A stretch of 64,000 nt of DNA from CAMYLY01 sp036397755 (GTDB lineage: Bacteria; Gemmatimonadota; Gemmatimonadetes; Gemmatimonadales; GWC2-71-9): NCBI GenBank assembly GCA_036397755.1, contig DASWII010000061.1, forward strand, positions 62,001 through 126,000, written 5' to 3'. The notes under the pieces were generated by a model that saw only the letters and a program-made list of their open reading frames with translations, made no database searches and was not told the origin of the DNA. Position numbers and translations under genes: made by a program. This document shows, in pieces, positions 56,922 to 64,000 of the stretch. Positions within the stretch are counted from its first letter, which is position 1. Each line of letters starts with the position of its first letter.

Positions 56922-57446
56922 ATGGATTCTGGGTTGAGCGGTGCCGGCCGCAGTGTGATGGAGATTGACTGGGGGTTCTTCGGCGAACTCTGTCGCGGAT
57001 TGGCGTTGCGGATCGCGCGGGACTACGATCCGGATGTCGTGCTGGGAGTGACCAAGGCCGGCGTGATCCCCGGCGTCGTGGTTGCATCGATCCTCGGCTG
57101 TGACTTCGCGGCGCTGTCGATCACGCGCGCGCCGGGTCGCCGGCAACCGACGTTGCTGGACGAACCCTCCATCGTGGTCGCCGGGCGGCGGGTGTTGATC
57201 GTCGACGAAACCTGCGATTCCGGCGCGACCTTGCGACTTGCGGTGGCGACGGTCCGCCGATTGCAGCCGCTCGAGCTTCGCACAGCCGTGTCGTTCACCA
57301 CGGGGGCCTACGTACCGGATTATCACGCGCTCGCGACCGAGAGCCTGATCATCCTGCCCTGGGATCGGGATGTGGTGGTAGACGGAGAACTGGCGCCGCG
57401 GCCGGAGTACGCTGCCTGGCTCGCCGCCTCGCCCCCACGGGACTAG
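56922..57446 (+). CDS. Phosphoribosyltransferase
   Basis: 174 residues from ATG 56922; ATG 56958 (MEIDWGFFGELCRGLALRIA) is equally reasonable. PRPP-binding motif RRVLIVDETCDSGATLRLAV in the usual position, with VVLGVTKAGVIPGVVVASIL (the dinucleotide/KPRG-like loop) before it. Resembles xanthine/hypoxanthine phosphoribosyltransferases and archaeal-type PRTases. Salvage of purine bases is likely; the base is not decided. Stop codon shares CTAG with the convergent V4R gene. Confidence 0.82.
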   Translation: MDSGLSGAGRSVMEIDWGFFGELCRGLALRIARDYDPDVVLGVTKAGVIPGVVVASILGCDFAALSITRAPGRRQPTLLDEPSIVVAGRRVLIVDETCDSGATLRLAVATVRRLQPLELRTAVSFTTGAYVPDYHALATESLIILPWDRDVVVDGELAPRPEYAAWLAASPPRD

Positions 57447-58024
57447 GACGCGGAGGCCCCGGACGCGTTCGCGAACACTTCCGTGAAATCGCGACCTTCG
57501 GAGACGGCCTGATACACGGCGTCCAGGATCACCGGTGCGCCCGCGACGAAGCGGCAACGAGCATCGCCCCGCGTGCGGCACTCGACCTCCATGATCGCCA
57601 ACGGCTTGCCGCCGGCCATTCTCGTCAGGAAATCGGCAAGCAGGCCGGCCGTAAAGTGACAACTGGGGAAGTCGCGTGCCTCCGTCGAGACCGCTTCCGC
57701 CCAATTGGTGGAGATGAGTGCCAGCCCGCTCTCACCGAGGCGATCGACCCGGACGTCGCCCCATCCGAGCTTGCTGAAGAACGCGGCGAGAACGTCACCC
57801 AACGCTTCGGCGTCCAGCGCGTCAGGACCGTCCACGCCCGCGAACCCTGGGAGCCACTGCTGGAAGGCCCCGTACATCTCTTCACCTGCGGCACTGCCGA
57901 TCTCTTGCAACCGCTCCGCACCTCGTTGGCCGAGATCACTGAGGAGAGTCGCGCGCGCAGTGTGGAGCGCCTGCTTGCCGATCCCGACGACGCCGCTGGG
58001 GTGTGAGGCTTCGAGCATGAGCAT
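57443..58024 (-). CDS. V4R-domain-like protein
   Basis: 193 residues. The C-terminal half has the V4R (4-vinyl reductase-like) pattern FPSCHFTAGLLADFLTRMAG and IMEVECRTRGDARCRFVAGA, with conserved cysteines that may bind a ligand or metal. N-terminal half is helical (ARATLLSDLGQRGAERLQEI). V4R domains sense small hydrophobic molecules or take part in tetrapyrrole pathways. It follows the GAF gene by 23 bases on the same strand and may be in one unit with it. Confidence 0.78.
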   Translation of the reverse strand: MLMLEASHPSGVVGIGKQALHTARATLLSDLGQRGAERLQEIGSAAGEEMYGAFQQWLPGFAGVDGPDALDAEALGDVLAAFFSKLGWGDVRVDRLGESGLALISTNWAEAVSTEARDFPSCHFTAGLLADFLTRMAGGKPLAIMEVECRTRGDARCRFVAGAPVILDAVYQAVSEGRDFTEVFANASGASAS

Positions 58025-58047
58025 GTGAGGGCTAGAGTCGCGTCAAA

Positions 58048-58863
58048 TTAGGGTTGCTCCGGAGGCCAACGCAAGCTCAGCGCGCTTTGGCTCTCTTCAG
58101 CGAACACTGCAATGGCGATCTCGACGAGACGGTCCAATTCCTCGCTGGTGGTCGTCGAGAGCGTCTCCGGGCCGCCCGCCGAGGTCGTCTGGAGCAAGCG
58201 GAGGAGGAAAGCGAGCATGAGCCTGTGACGCGTCTCCAACCGCCGCGCCTCGGTGGAGGTGTCTTCCTGTCGATCCACGGCCGCGGCATAAGACGTCGCC
58301 GCGTGCAGCGCCTTGGCCGTGAGCCCGGCGACGTGATGAATGAACTGGATGTCCGTCTGCGAGAAGCGGGGCCCGTGCTCGAACGTGCGGAGAAAGATCA
58401 CGCCAAAGGGTCCGTCCGGACCGGTCATGGGAACCACCGTGATGCTCCGCACATGACGCGACCGGAGGATTCCCTGCACATGCTTAAGCCGGGCGTCGGC
58501 TTGGACGTCGGTGATGAACACCATCTCCCCGGTCTCGAGGGCTTCCCGCACTTCAGGATACCGGTCCAGCTCGACGTCCCACTGGCGGATGGACGGATCT
58601 TCGTAAGAGGCGACCAGGCGAGCGGTGCGGCCCGCCGACGTCGCGAGGAAGACGGCGCAACGATCGAGACCGAACTGATCGCCGAGCCTCCGGGTGACCA
58701 CCTGCAAGATGTCGACGAAGTGAAGGCTGCCCAGGATCTCCTCGAGCAGTCCGACCGTGGCGCGGAGTCGGCGGTTGTCGTTCTCCAACTGCTCGATCCG
58801 AGGGTCGTCGGGACCACCATCGGGGGTATCGGAGGGATGCGGATCCATCGTCTGCATAGCCAT
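58048..58863 (-). CDS. GAF-domain sensor protein
   Basis: 271 residues from ATG 58863; ATGs at 58857 and 58848 are also possible. N-terminal coiled coil (RIEQLENDNRRLRATVGLLE) then a GAF domain (about 50-200: ILQVVTRRLGDQFGLDRCAV, REALETGEMVFITDVQADAR, VVPMTGPDGPFGVIFLRTFE). C-terminal helical segment after about 200. No output domain such as kinase or GGDEF is visible, so it may signal through protein contact, perhaps with the V4R protein. Confidence 0.85.
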   Translation of the reverse strand: MAMQTMDPHPSDTPDGGPDDPRIEQLENDNRRLRATVGLLEEILGSLHFVDILQVVTRRLGDQFGLDRCAVFLATSAGRTARLVASYEDPSIRQWDVELDRYPEVREALETGEMVFITDVQADARLKHVQGILRSRHVRSITVVPMTGPDGPFGVIFLRTFEHGPRFSQTDIQFIHHVAGLTAKALHAATSYAAAVDRQEDTSTEARRLETRHRLMLAFLLRLLQTTSAGGPETLSTTTSEELDRLVEIAIAVFAEESQSALSLRWPPEQP

Positions 58864-58944
58864 CGCCGCAGAATGTTGACGGGGTCGACGCTCGATCGTC
58901 AAGCGGCTAGGTTCTGCCCAACATCTTGACGGAAGCGATGTGTC

Positions 58945-60303
58945 ATGCGCACTCGACTCGTATTTGCCCTCGTGTTCGCCAGCGCTCCGCTGCACGGTCA
59001 GTTGGCCGTTCCGCCGGCGCCGGAGCCAGTAGAGCAGTTGCCGGGGTTCGGGCGTCCCGTGCCCATTGAGGAGGTTCGGGCCCGCCGTCAGGCGCTGCTG
59101 GAGCAGATCGGCCCCGGTGTGGTGCTCCTTCCGGCCGCGCGACGCGCGAGAATCGATGAGTTGGTCATCCAAGACAATGACTTTCGGCAAGACGACTACT
59201 TCTTCTATCTCACCGGTCTGGAAACCGAGGACGCGTGGCTGCTGCTGAGCGTGGCGGGCGGTGAGAGGGGCGAGACCCTGTTCTTGCCGGCGCGGGTTCC
59301 CCAACGGGAAACCTGGACCGGCAGGCGCCTTGGGCCCGGGCAGGACGCGGTGGCCCTGAGCGGGATCGGCGAGGTGCGTGAGTTGCAGCAGGATTCCCTC
59401 AGGAGCGCGGTCCTCGCGGCGCTGCACCGCACGGGGGGGCCGCTGTACTTGGTGATGCGGGGGGCGATCGACGGGCGTGGCGAGCTCGAGCAATGGCGTG
59501 CGGGGTGGCCCGATGTCCGCGACGCCACGTCGATCATCAATGGCATGCGCGCGGTCAAGGACGCCGCTGAGATCGCTGCCCTGCGTCGCGCAATCACCAT
59601 TACCGCGCAGGCGCACCGGGCGGCGATGCGGGAGATGCGTCCGGGGATGCGCGAGTACGAGGTCGAGGCCGTCATCGAGTACACCTTCCGCCGCCACGGG
59701 GCGGACCGGGTTGCGTTCCCGTCCATCGTGGGGAGCGGTCCCAACAGCACGACGCTGCACTATGACGTGAATCGCCGGACGATGGCGGCGGGAGATCTGG
59801 TCGTGATCGATATCGGCGCCGAGTACGGGCAGTACGCGGCCGACGTCACGCGGACCGTACCCGTCTCGGGGACGTACACACCGCGCCAGCGCGCCGTGTA
59901 CGAGCTGGTTCTGGCGACGCAACAGACGGCCATCGATTCCGTGCGGCCGGGCCTGACACTCAGGGAGCTCGGTGCGATCGCCACGCGGTTCATGCGGGAG
60001 CACAGTACGGGAGTCTGCCCCGGAGACGACTGCACGCCATATTTCAATCACGGCTTGAGCCACTGGCTTGGGATGCGGGTGCATGATGTCGGTGGACGCG
60101 TCCCGCTGGCGCCCGGCATGGTCTTCACGATCGAGCCCGGCATCTACCTTCCGGATGAGCAGCTCGGGGTCCGGATCGAAGACGACATTTTGGTGACGAC
60201 CACCGGAGCGGAAGTGCTGTCGCGCGGCGCACCCCGCGCGGTCGATGACATTGAGGCTCTCATGCGTTCCGAACGCGGCGAGCGTGGGAATGGAGGATGG
60301 TGA
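58945..60303 (+). CDS. Exported M24 aminopeptidase (Xaa-Pro type)
   Basis: 452 residues with signal peptide TRLVFALVFASAPLHGQ. N-terminal creatinase-like domain (about 45-190, DDYFFYLTGLETEDAWLLLS) and M24 pita-bread domain with metal ligands in VVIDIGAEYGQYAADVTRTV, FNHGLSHWLGMRVHDVGG, MVFTIEPGIYLPDEQLG and RIEDDILVTTTG. It cleaves N-terminal residues before proline in peptides, here outside the cytoplasm. The next gene starts on the last base of its stop. Confidence 0.93.
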   Translation: MRTRLVFALVFASAPLHGQLAVPPAPEPVEQLPGFGRPVPIEEVRARRQALLEQIGPGVVLLPAARRARIDELVIQDNDFRQDDYFFYLTGLETEDAWLLLSVAGGERGETLFLPARVPQRETWTGRRLGPGQDAVALSGIGEVRELQQDSLRSAVLAALHRTGGPLYLVMRGAIDGRGELEQWRAGWPDVRDATSIINGMRAVKDAAEIAALRRAITITAQAHRAAMREMRPGMREYEVEAVIEYTFRRHGADRVAFPSIVGSGPNSTTLHYDVNRRTMAAGDLVVIDIGAEYGQYAADVTRTVPVSGTYTPRQRAVYELVLATQQTAIDSVRPGLTLRELGAIATRFMREHSTGVCPGDDCTPYFNHGLSHWLGMRVHDVGGRVPLAPGMVFTIEPGIYLPDEQLGVRIEDDILVTTTGAEVLSRGAPRAVDDIEALMRSERGERGNGGW

Positions 60304-60632
60304 TGTTTCGCAAGGGACGAGAGGATCGTGAGCAGTCCGAGGATGTGATCGCGACCGAGACCGACGAAGAAGGGGAGGTCACCCAGGCACAGACGTCGGG
60401 ACTCGTCGGGTTCATCGGCGGGGTCATCGTTGGAGCGCTCATCGGTGCCGGTATTGCGCTGCTGATCGCGCCCGAGCGCGGCGCCGTCACGCGCCGACGC
60501 ATCCGCCAGAAACTCGAACATGCGTCCGATGAAGCGATGGACCGTCTCGAGGACATCAAAGACGACGCGGGACGACGACTTCGCCGGGGACGCCGGCGTG
60601 TCCGGCGCCAGCGCACGCACGTGGCCGACTAG
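60303..60632 (+). CDS. YtxH-like membrane protein
   Basis: 109 residues from ATG 60303, which has GGAGG six bases upstream; an ATG two codons earlier (60297) has no spacing for it. One membrane segment GFIGGVIVGALIGAGIALLIAP with the YtxH-type ending APERGAVTRRRIRQKLE, then a charged helical tail. YtxH proteins are stress-related and of unknown function. Stop codon shares CTAG with the convergent TPR gene. Confidence 0.8.
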   Translation: MFRKGREDREQSEDVIATETDEEGEVTQAQTSGLVGFIGGVIVGALIGAGIALLIAPERGAVTRRRIRQKLEHASDEAMDRLEDIKDDAGRRLRRGRRRVRRQRTHVAD

Positions 60633-61411
60633 CGGTCCTCGCGCTCCCGCAGGCGCGAGAGGAGTTCGGCGGCCTCCCGCTGGTAGAGCGGATCCAGGAC
60701 GTCGGTGGTCGGCGCCAGCGACGCGGCGCGTTCCAGCTGGGTGATGGCGTCGGCGGGTCGGTCGGTGTCCGCATAGATCTCGCCGAGCTCGCGCCGGTGA
60801 AACACGTGCTCCGGGCGAATGGCCACGGCACGCTCGAGATGGGCGGTGGCCGAGTCCCAGTTCGCGATGGCCATGAAATCGGCTCCCAACAGCGTGCGGG
60901 CGAGAAAGCGCGTAACGCCCGAAAGGCGGAGGACCTCCGCGTGCCACGCGCCCATCACGTGATGCGCCCCGTCGTGATCGGGGTCCAGCTCCAGCGCCCG
61001 CGCCGCGGCTGAGTAGATCTCGCGACCGAATTGCACGCGCTCTTTGCCACCCTTGGTGCGAGAGAGTTGGCCGAGCGCCAGGGCCAACGCGAAGTGTGCG
61101 TCGGCGAGCGTCGAATCGAGCCGCACCGCCAGTCTTGCGTAGAGCGTGGCGACGTTATAGAGCGAATCACGCCGTGCTGCCGTGCGGCGGTCCTGCAGCT
61201 GCTTGGCTACGTCGACTTGCGAGCGGGCGAACCGCCAGGCCGCGTCGGCCGAGGATTCGAGCGCGAAGGCCGCGCGGTAGTGCTCGAGCGCCGCGGCGGG
61301 ATCCAACGCGTGGTGTAGACTGTCGCCGGAGGCAAGGTGGTCGTGCGCGGTCTGAGCAGCCACCGGAGCCGACACCGCAAGAGTTGCGACAGCCAAAGGG
61401 AGCAGGCGCAT
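60629..61411 (-). CDS. Exported TPR protein
   Basis: 260 residues from ATG 61411. Signal peptide MRLLPLAVATLAVSAPVAAQ. Several TPR-like units: DPAAALEHYRAAFALESSAD, TLADAHFALALALGQLSR, RALELDPDHDGAHHVMGAWH, WDSATAHLERAVAIRPEHVF. Periplasmic scaffold. Following the small membrane-protein gene by 123 bases without a visible signal, it may be a separate transcript. Convergent with the YtxH gene. Confidence 0.85.
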   Translation of the reverse strand: MRLLPLAVATLAVSAPVAAQTAHDHLASGDSLHHALDPAAALEHYRAAFALESSADAAWRFARSQVDVAKQLQDRRTAARRDSLYNVATLYARLAVRLDSTLADAHFALALALGQLSRTKGGKERVQFGREIYSAAARALELDPDHDGAHHVMGAWHAEVLRLSGVTRFLARTLLGADFMAIANWDSATAHLERAVAIRPEHVFHRRELGEIYADTDRPADAITQLERAASLAPTTDVLDPLYQREAAELLSRLREREDR

Positions 61412-61534
61412 CGTACGAGATCCAGGGATCGAGGGAGACACAGGCGGCAAATGTCGGTTCCCGCATCGATCGTGCGCAAGCGCCTTGGGACGCCACACCT
61501 GCCGGGCCCCGGCGACACTCAAGACCACATGCGG

Positions 61535-61750
61535 TCAGGGCTGTGGAGCGCCCGGCCCCCAGTCGGGAACCTCCTCGGCAGCCTCATCCGGCGTTGCGAA
61601 CGCGTCCACATCTCGCACCTCTCGCTCGGCCTTGTCGAGGATGTCGCGATCGATCTCCGTGGGACCGGCCAGTGGCCGGTTGCGCCTCGCCAGCCACGCG
61701 ACGACGCCCCCGAGCACGAGGAGTACGAAGACGGTCGATATCGGTGTCAT
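61535..61750 (-). CDS. Small membrane protein, acidic tail
   Basis: 71 residues. One N-terminal membrane segment TVFVLLVLGGVVAWLARRN followed by a soluble acidic stretch (TEIDRDILDKAEREVRDVDA, EAAEEVPDWG). No recognised family. Lies 25 bases after the GroES-like gene. Confidence 0.7.
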   Translation of the reverse strand: MTPISTVFVLLVLGGVVAWLARRNRPLAGPTEIDRDILDKAEREVRDVDAFATPDEAAEEVPDWGPGAPQP

Positions 61751-61775
61751 TCCCGCGCCACGGGACGAGCGGTGA

Positions 61776-62159
61776 CTAGGCCGTCAGATCGTCGAGGGGG
61801 TCGTCGGCGCGCACCAGGACGAGAATGGCTGCCTGGGGAACGACCAGGTATCGCTTGTCCTCAAACGTGATCTCCACCGCGGCCTTGCGGAAGAACAACG
61901 CGTAATCGCCCACGTCAGCCTGCATCGGGACGTACCGCGTCTCGCTGGCGGTTTGCTTCCATGGCTCTTCGTCGACTTCCGTGGGGGCGGACAGCGGCGT
62001 GCCGGGGCCGGTGGCGACGATCCGGCCACTTTGCACCGCCTTCTGATCAATCGCTGTGGATGGCAGGTAGAGGCCGACGTTCGTGCGCTCCTCGCCCTCC
62101 TGCGGCGCGATGAGAACGCGATCGCCAACAACGACCAGGCGCTTGCGCGGCTCGCTCAT
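61776..62159 (-). CDS. GroES-like (Cpn10-family) protein
   Basis: 127 residues from ATG 62159; a start five codons earlier is also open. Cpn10 features: LVVVGDRVLIAPQEGEERTN, GLYLPSTA, SGRIVATGPGTPL, and the C-terminal DYALFFRKAAVEITFEDKRY, LVVPQAAILVLVRAD. It is longer and more diverged than housekeeping GroES (about 95 residues) and has no groEL beside it. It may be a second co-chaperonin or a Cpn10-fold protein with another role. Confidence 0.75.
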   Translation of the reverse strand: MSEPRKRLVVVGDRVLIAPQEGEERTNVGLYLPSTAIDQKAVQSGRIVATGPGTPLSAPTEVDEEPWKQTASETRYVPMQADVGDYALFFRKAAVEITFEDKRYLVVPQAAILVLVRADDPLDDLTA

Positions 62160-62205
62160 GACGGGAATCAACACTGCCGCGGGGCCGTGCGCCAGGTCGA
62201 GTGAA

Positions 62206-64000
62206 TCAGTCGCTCAGCTGTCGCAGAACGGCGAGTGGCGCACGACGCAGCACGTCACGGCTGCTGGTGGCGCCGATGAGCATCGTGAGGCCGACCGCTC
62301 CGCCCGCGAAGGCCAGCACCTGGGCGACAGGAACGGTGATCTCCAACTCGAAAAAGAACCGCACTAAAGACCAACCGGACGCGAGTCCCAGCACACTCCC
62401 GGTCACCGCCGAGAGCATTCCGAGAGCTGCGTATTCCGCGAGCAGTACCGTGCGTACCTGGTGCCCGCGTGCCCCCAACGTGCGCAGCAAGACGCTTTCC
62501 CGCAGCCGCTGGAAGCGCGACGTCGCCACGGCCCCGATCAGCACGATGATACCGGTGGCGAGGCTGAACAGCGCCATGAACCGGATGGCGAGGGTGACGT
62601 TGGAAACGATGCGGTCCAACGCCTGCTGCACGGACGCCAAATCGATGATGGAGACGTTGGGAAACCGGCGGACGATATCGCGCTGCACTCTTGCACGTGC
62701 AGCCTCGTCAACCTGCCGAACGAGTGCCACCACGGTCTGTGGGGCCTCGTCGAGGACACCGGGCTCGAACACGAAGAAGAAGTTGGTCTCGAATCGCGCC
62801 CAGTTCACGCGCCGCACGCTCGTGATCACCGTCTCAACTGAAACCCCTTGGACGTCCCAGGTGAGACGATCGCCGAGGCCGACGTGAAGCTCGGCGGCGA
62901 TGTCCTCCTCAATGGACACCCGCGCGGGTGAAGCCGAATCGCGTGGCTCGGTCCACCAGGTCCCCGCGACGAGTTTCTCCGTCTCGGTGAGCGACGCACG
63001 ATAGGTGTGGCGGTATTCTCGGCGGAGCGCCCACCGATCCGGCGGGTTCGGGTCCTGCGTGAGCACATCGGCGATCGGTACGCCGCGGAGGGCTTCGATG
63101 CGTGCCGGAATAATGGGCGTCACCTCGCGCAGTTCGCTCCGCGATGCCTCGAGCATCGCGACGACGGAATCGCGTTGGTCGCTCTGCACGTCGAACAGTA
63201 CGAGATTCGGTCGCTGCGCGTCGGGATCCACCGTCAGCTGTGTGATCAGACTGTGCTGAATGACACCCACGGTCGTCAGGAGGAAGATCCCGAATCCCGC
63301 CGCCAGCGTCACGGCGATCGTCTGGTTGTGGGGGCGAAAGAGGTTGGCCACTCCCTGACGCAGTGCATACGGCGCGGTCTTAGGGAAGAAGCGCCGGGCG
63401 GCGCGGCGCAGCAAGAGCGCGAACACCCACAGGATGGCAATCGTCGCGGTAACCCCCGCGCCGAACGCGAGACCCGCGATCCAGTGGGGTGCTTGCCACA
63501 CACTCAGTCCGATCGCCAGTCCGACGAGGGCGAAGATGACACCCCAGCGCGCCCGATCGCGATACCACGCCCCGAGATCCTCCACGTCGTGACGCAACGC
63601 CCGGAGCGGCGACACGTGTCGGATCGCCAACAGCGGCAGCAGCGCGAAGAGCATCGCGACGCCCACGCCTAGCGCAATGCCGCCGCCGACGGTCGCGAGC
63701 GAGAGCCGCGGCGTGATCCGCACCGGGAGGAACTCGACCAGGACCCGCGGGAGTGCGAGCTGTACCCCCACGCCGAGCGCGGCGCCCAGCGTCGCGCCAA
63801 CCAGCCCGAGCCCGCCGGCTTCGATCAGATAGGTGGTGAAGGCCGCGGCGCGCGTCGCGCCCAGGCAACGCAGTGTCGCCACCGTGGGAAGTTTGCTCGA
63901 CACGTACACGTGGATGGCGCTGGCGACCCCAATACCGCCCAGCAGCAGCGCAATGAGCCCCATCAAGCCCAGGAACCGGGCCTGCGTGTCGAGCACCTCG
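62206..64000 (-). CDS. ABC transporter permease, FtsX/YbbP-like, 5' part cut by window edge
   Basis: At least 598 residues; the N-terminus lies beyond the window. Two FtsX domains: MGLIALLLGGIGVASAIHVY, VATLRCLGATRAAAFTTYLI, and a second C-terminal unit RESVLLRTLGARGHQVRTVL. Between them are further membrane helices and a periplasmic domain (about 250-450). This is the COG3127 (YbbP) layout, whose ATPase partner is usually encoded just upstream, here outside the window. It may move lipids or a lipophilic compound across the envelope. The GroES-like gene follows by 46 bases. Confidence 0.88.
   Translation of the reverse strand, partial: EVLDTQARFLGLMGLIALLLGGIGVASAIHVYVSSKLPTVATLRCLGATRAAAFTTYLIEAGGLGLVGATLGAALGVGVQLALPRVLVEFLPVRITPRLSLATVGGGIALGVGVAMLFALLPLLAIRHVSPLRALRHDVEDLGAWYRDRARWGVIFALVGLAIGLSVWQAPHWIAGLAFGAGVTATIAILWVFALLLRRAARRFFPKTAPYALRQGVANLFRPHNQTIAVTLAAGFGIFLLTTVGVIQHSLITQLTVDPDAQRPNLVLFDVQSDQRDSVVAMLEASRSELREVTPIIPARIEALRGVPIADVLTQDPNPPDRWALRREYRHTYRASLTETEKLVAGTWWTEPRDSASPARVSIEEDIAAELHVGLGDRLTWDVQGVSVETVITSVRRVNWARFETNFFFVFEPGVLDEAPQTVVALVRQVDEAARARVQRDIVRRFPNVSIIDLASVQQALDRIVSNVTLAIRFMALFSLATGIIVLIGAVATSRFQRLRESVLLRTLGARGHQVRTVLLAEYAALGMLSAVTGSVLGLASGWSLVRFFFELEITVPVAQVLAFAGGAVGLTMLIGATSSRDVLRRAPLAVLRQLSD

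Noticed and set aside
1..64000. Mobile elements, CRISPR arrays, prophage, rRNA or tRNA genes.
   Set aside because: No transposase, integrase, repeated spacers or conserved RNA gene motifs were seen by eye. A tRNA scan could still find one that I missed.

Overview
The window is a gene-dense, high-GC (estimated by eye at about two thirds G+C) stretch of a bacterial chromosome. It has no rRNA, no tRNA that I could see, no insertion sequence, no prophage and no CRISPR array. The gene style fits Gemmatimonadota (Gemmatimonadetes) or a close relative: many lipoproteins and exported proteins with TPR or Ig-like domains, a PorV-type outer-membrane protein, a COG4324 peptidase, and an HU gene with a TTG start. 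That assignment is inference, since no marker gene for taxonomy is present. Genes are tightly packed, with many 4-base ATGA/GTGA overlaps and several convergent pairs whose stop codons overlap.

Layout. 1-4722 (minus): dnaE, accA and the start of a PSP1/RicT-like gene. 4895-9013 (plus): exported metallopeptidase lipoprotein, PorV-like protein and a COG4324 peptidase. 9007-11745: glutamate dehydrogenase and an M20 peptidase, divergent. 11774-18415 (minus): one long operon with lipA, pdhA, pdhB, pdhC, lpdA, a membrane protein and lipB, i.e. the pyruvate dehydrogenase complex with the enzymes that lipoylate it; thiO lies upstream. 19684-25187: mixed small genes, a glycosyltransferase, a GAF/PAS histidine kinase, an unknown gene that shares its start-codon bases with the kinase, and an FmdB zinc ribbon with a coiled-coil protein. 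25192-38098 (minus): a run of tdk, coaE (with an extra C-terminal domain), gcvH, gcvP, a LipM-like acyltransferase, a peptide ABC transporter (SBP, B, C, D, F) and a sodium/solute symporter.

38282-39940: HU and a helicase-like protein with degenerate motifs and a DbpA-type RNA-binding tail. 40038-52149 (plus): DmpA-type aminopeptidase, aminotransferase, a small unknown, then an archaeal-style end-resection cluster (NurA-like nuclease, HerA-like ATPase, Mre11/SbcD, Rad50/SbcC), with two related exported proteins inside it and a GNAT acetyltransferase after it. 52315-52669 is the only gap over 300 bases. It holds a good promoter followed at once by a ~165-nt rod-shaped inverted-repeat structure that resembles 6S RNA, then folE. 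52670-64000: folE, Trm112-like protein, acyl-CoA synthetase, Ig-like lipoprotein, TPR protein, phosphoribosyltransferase, V4R and GAF proteins, M24 peptidase, YtxH protein, TPR protein, small membrane protein, a GroES-like protein and a large ABC permease that runs off the right edge.

The items most worth following up are the nurA-herA-(two exported proteins)-mre11-rad50 cluster, the 6S-like RNA candidate, the helicase-like protein without helicase motifs, the coaE fusion, and the shared CATG/CTAG start and stop codons.
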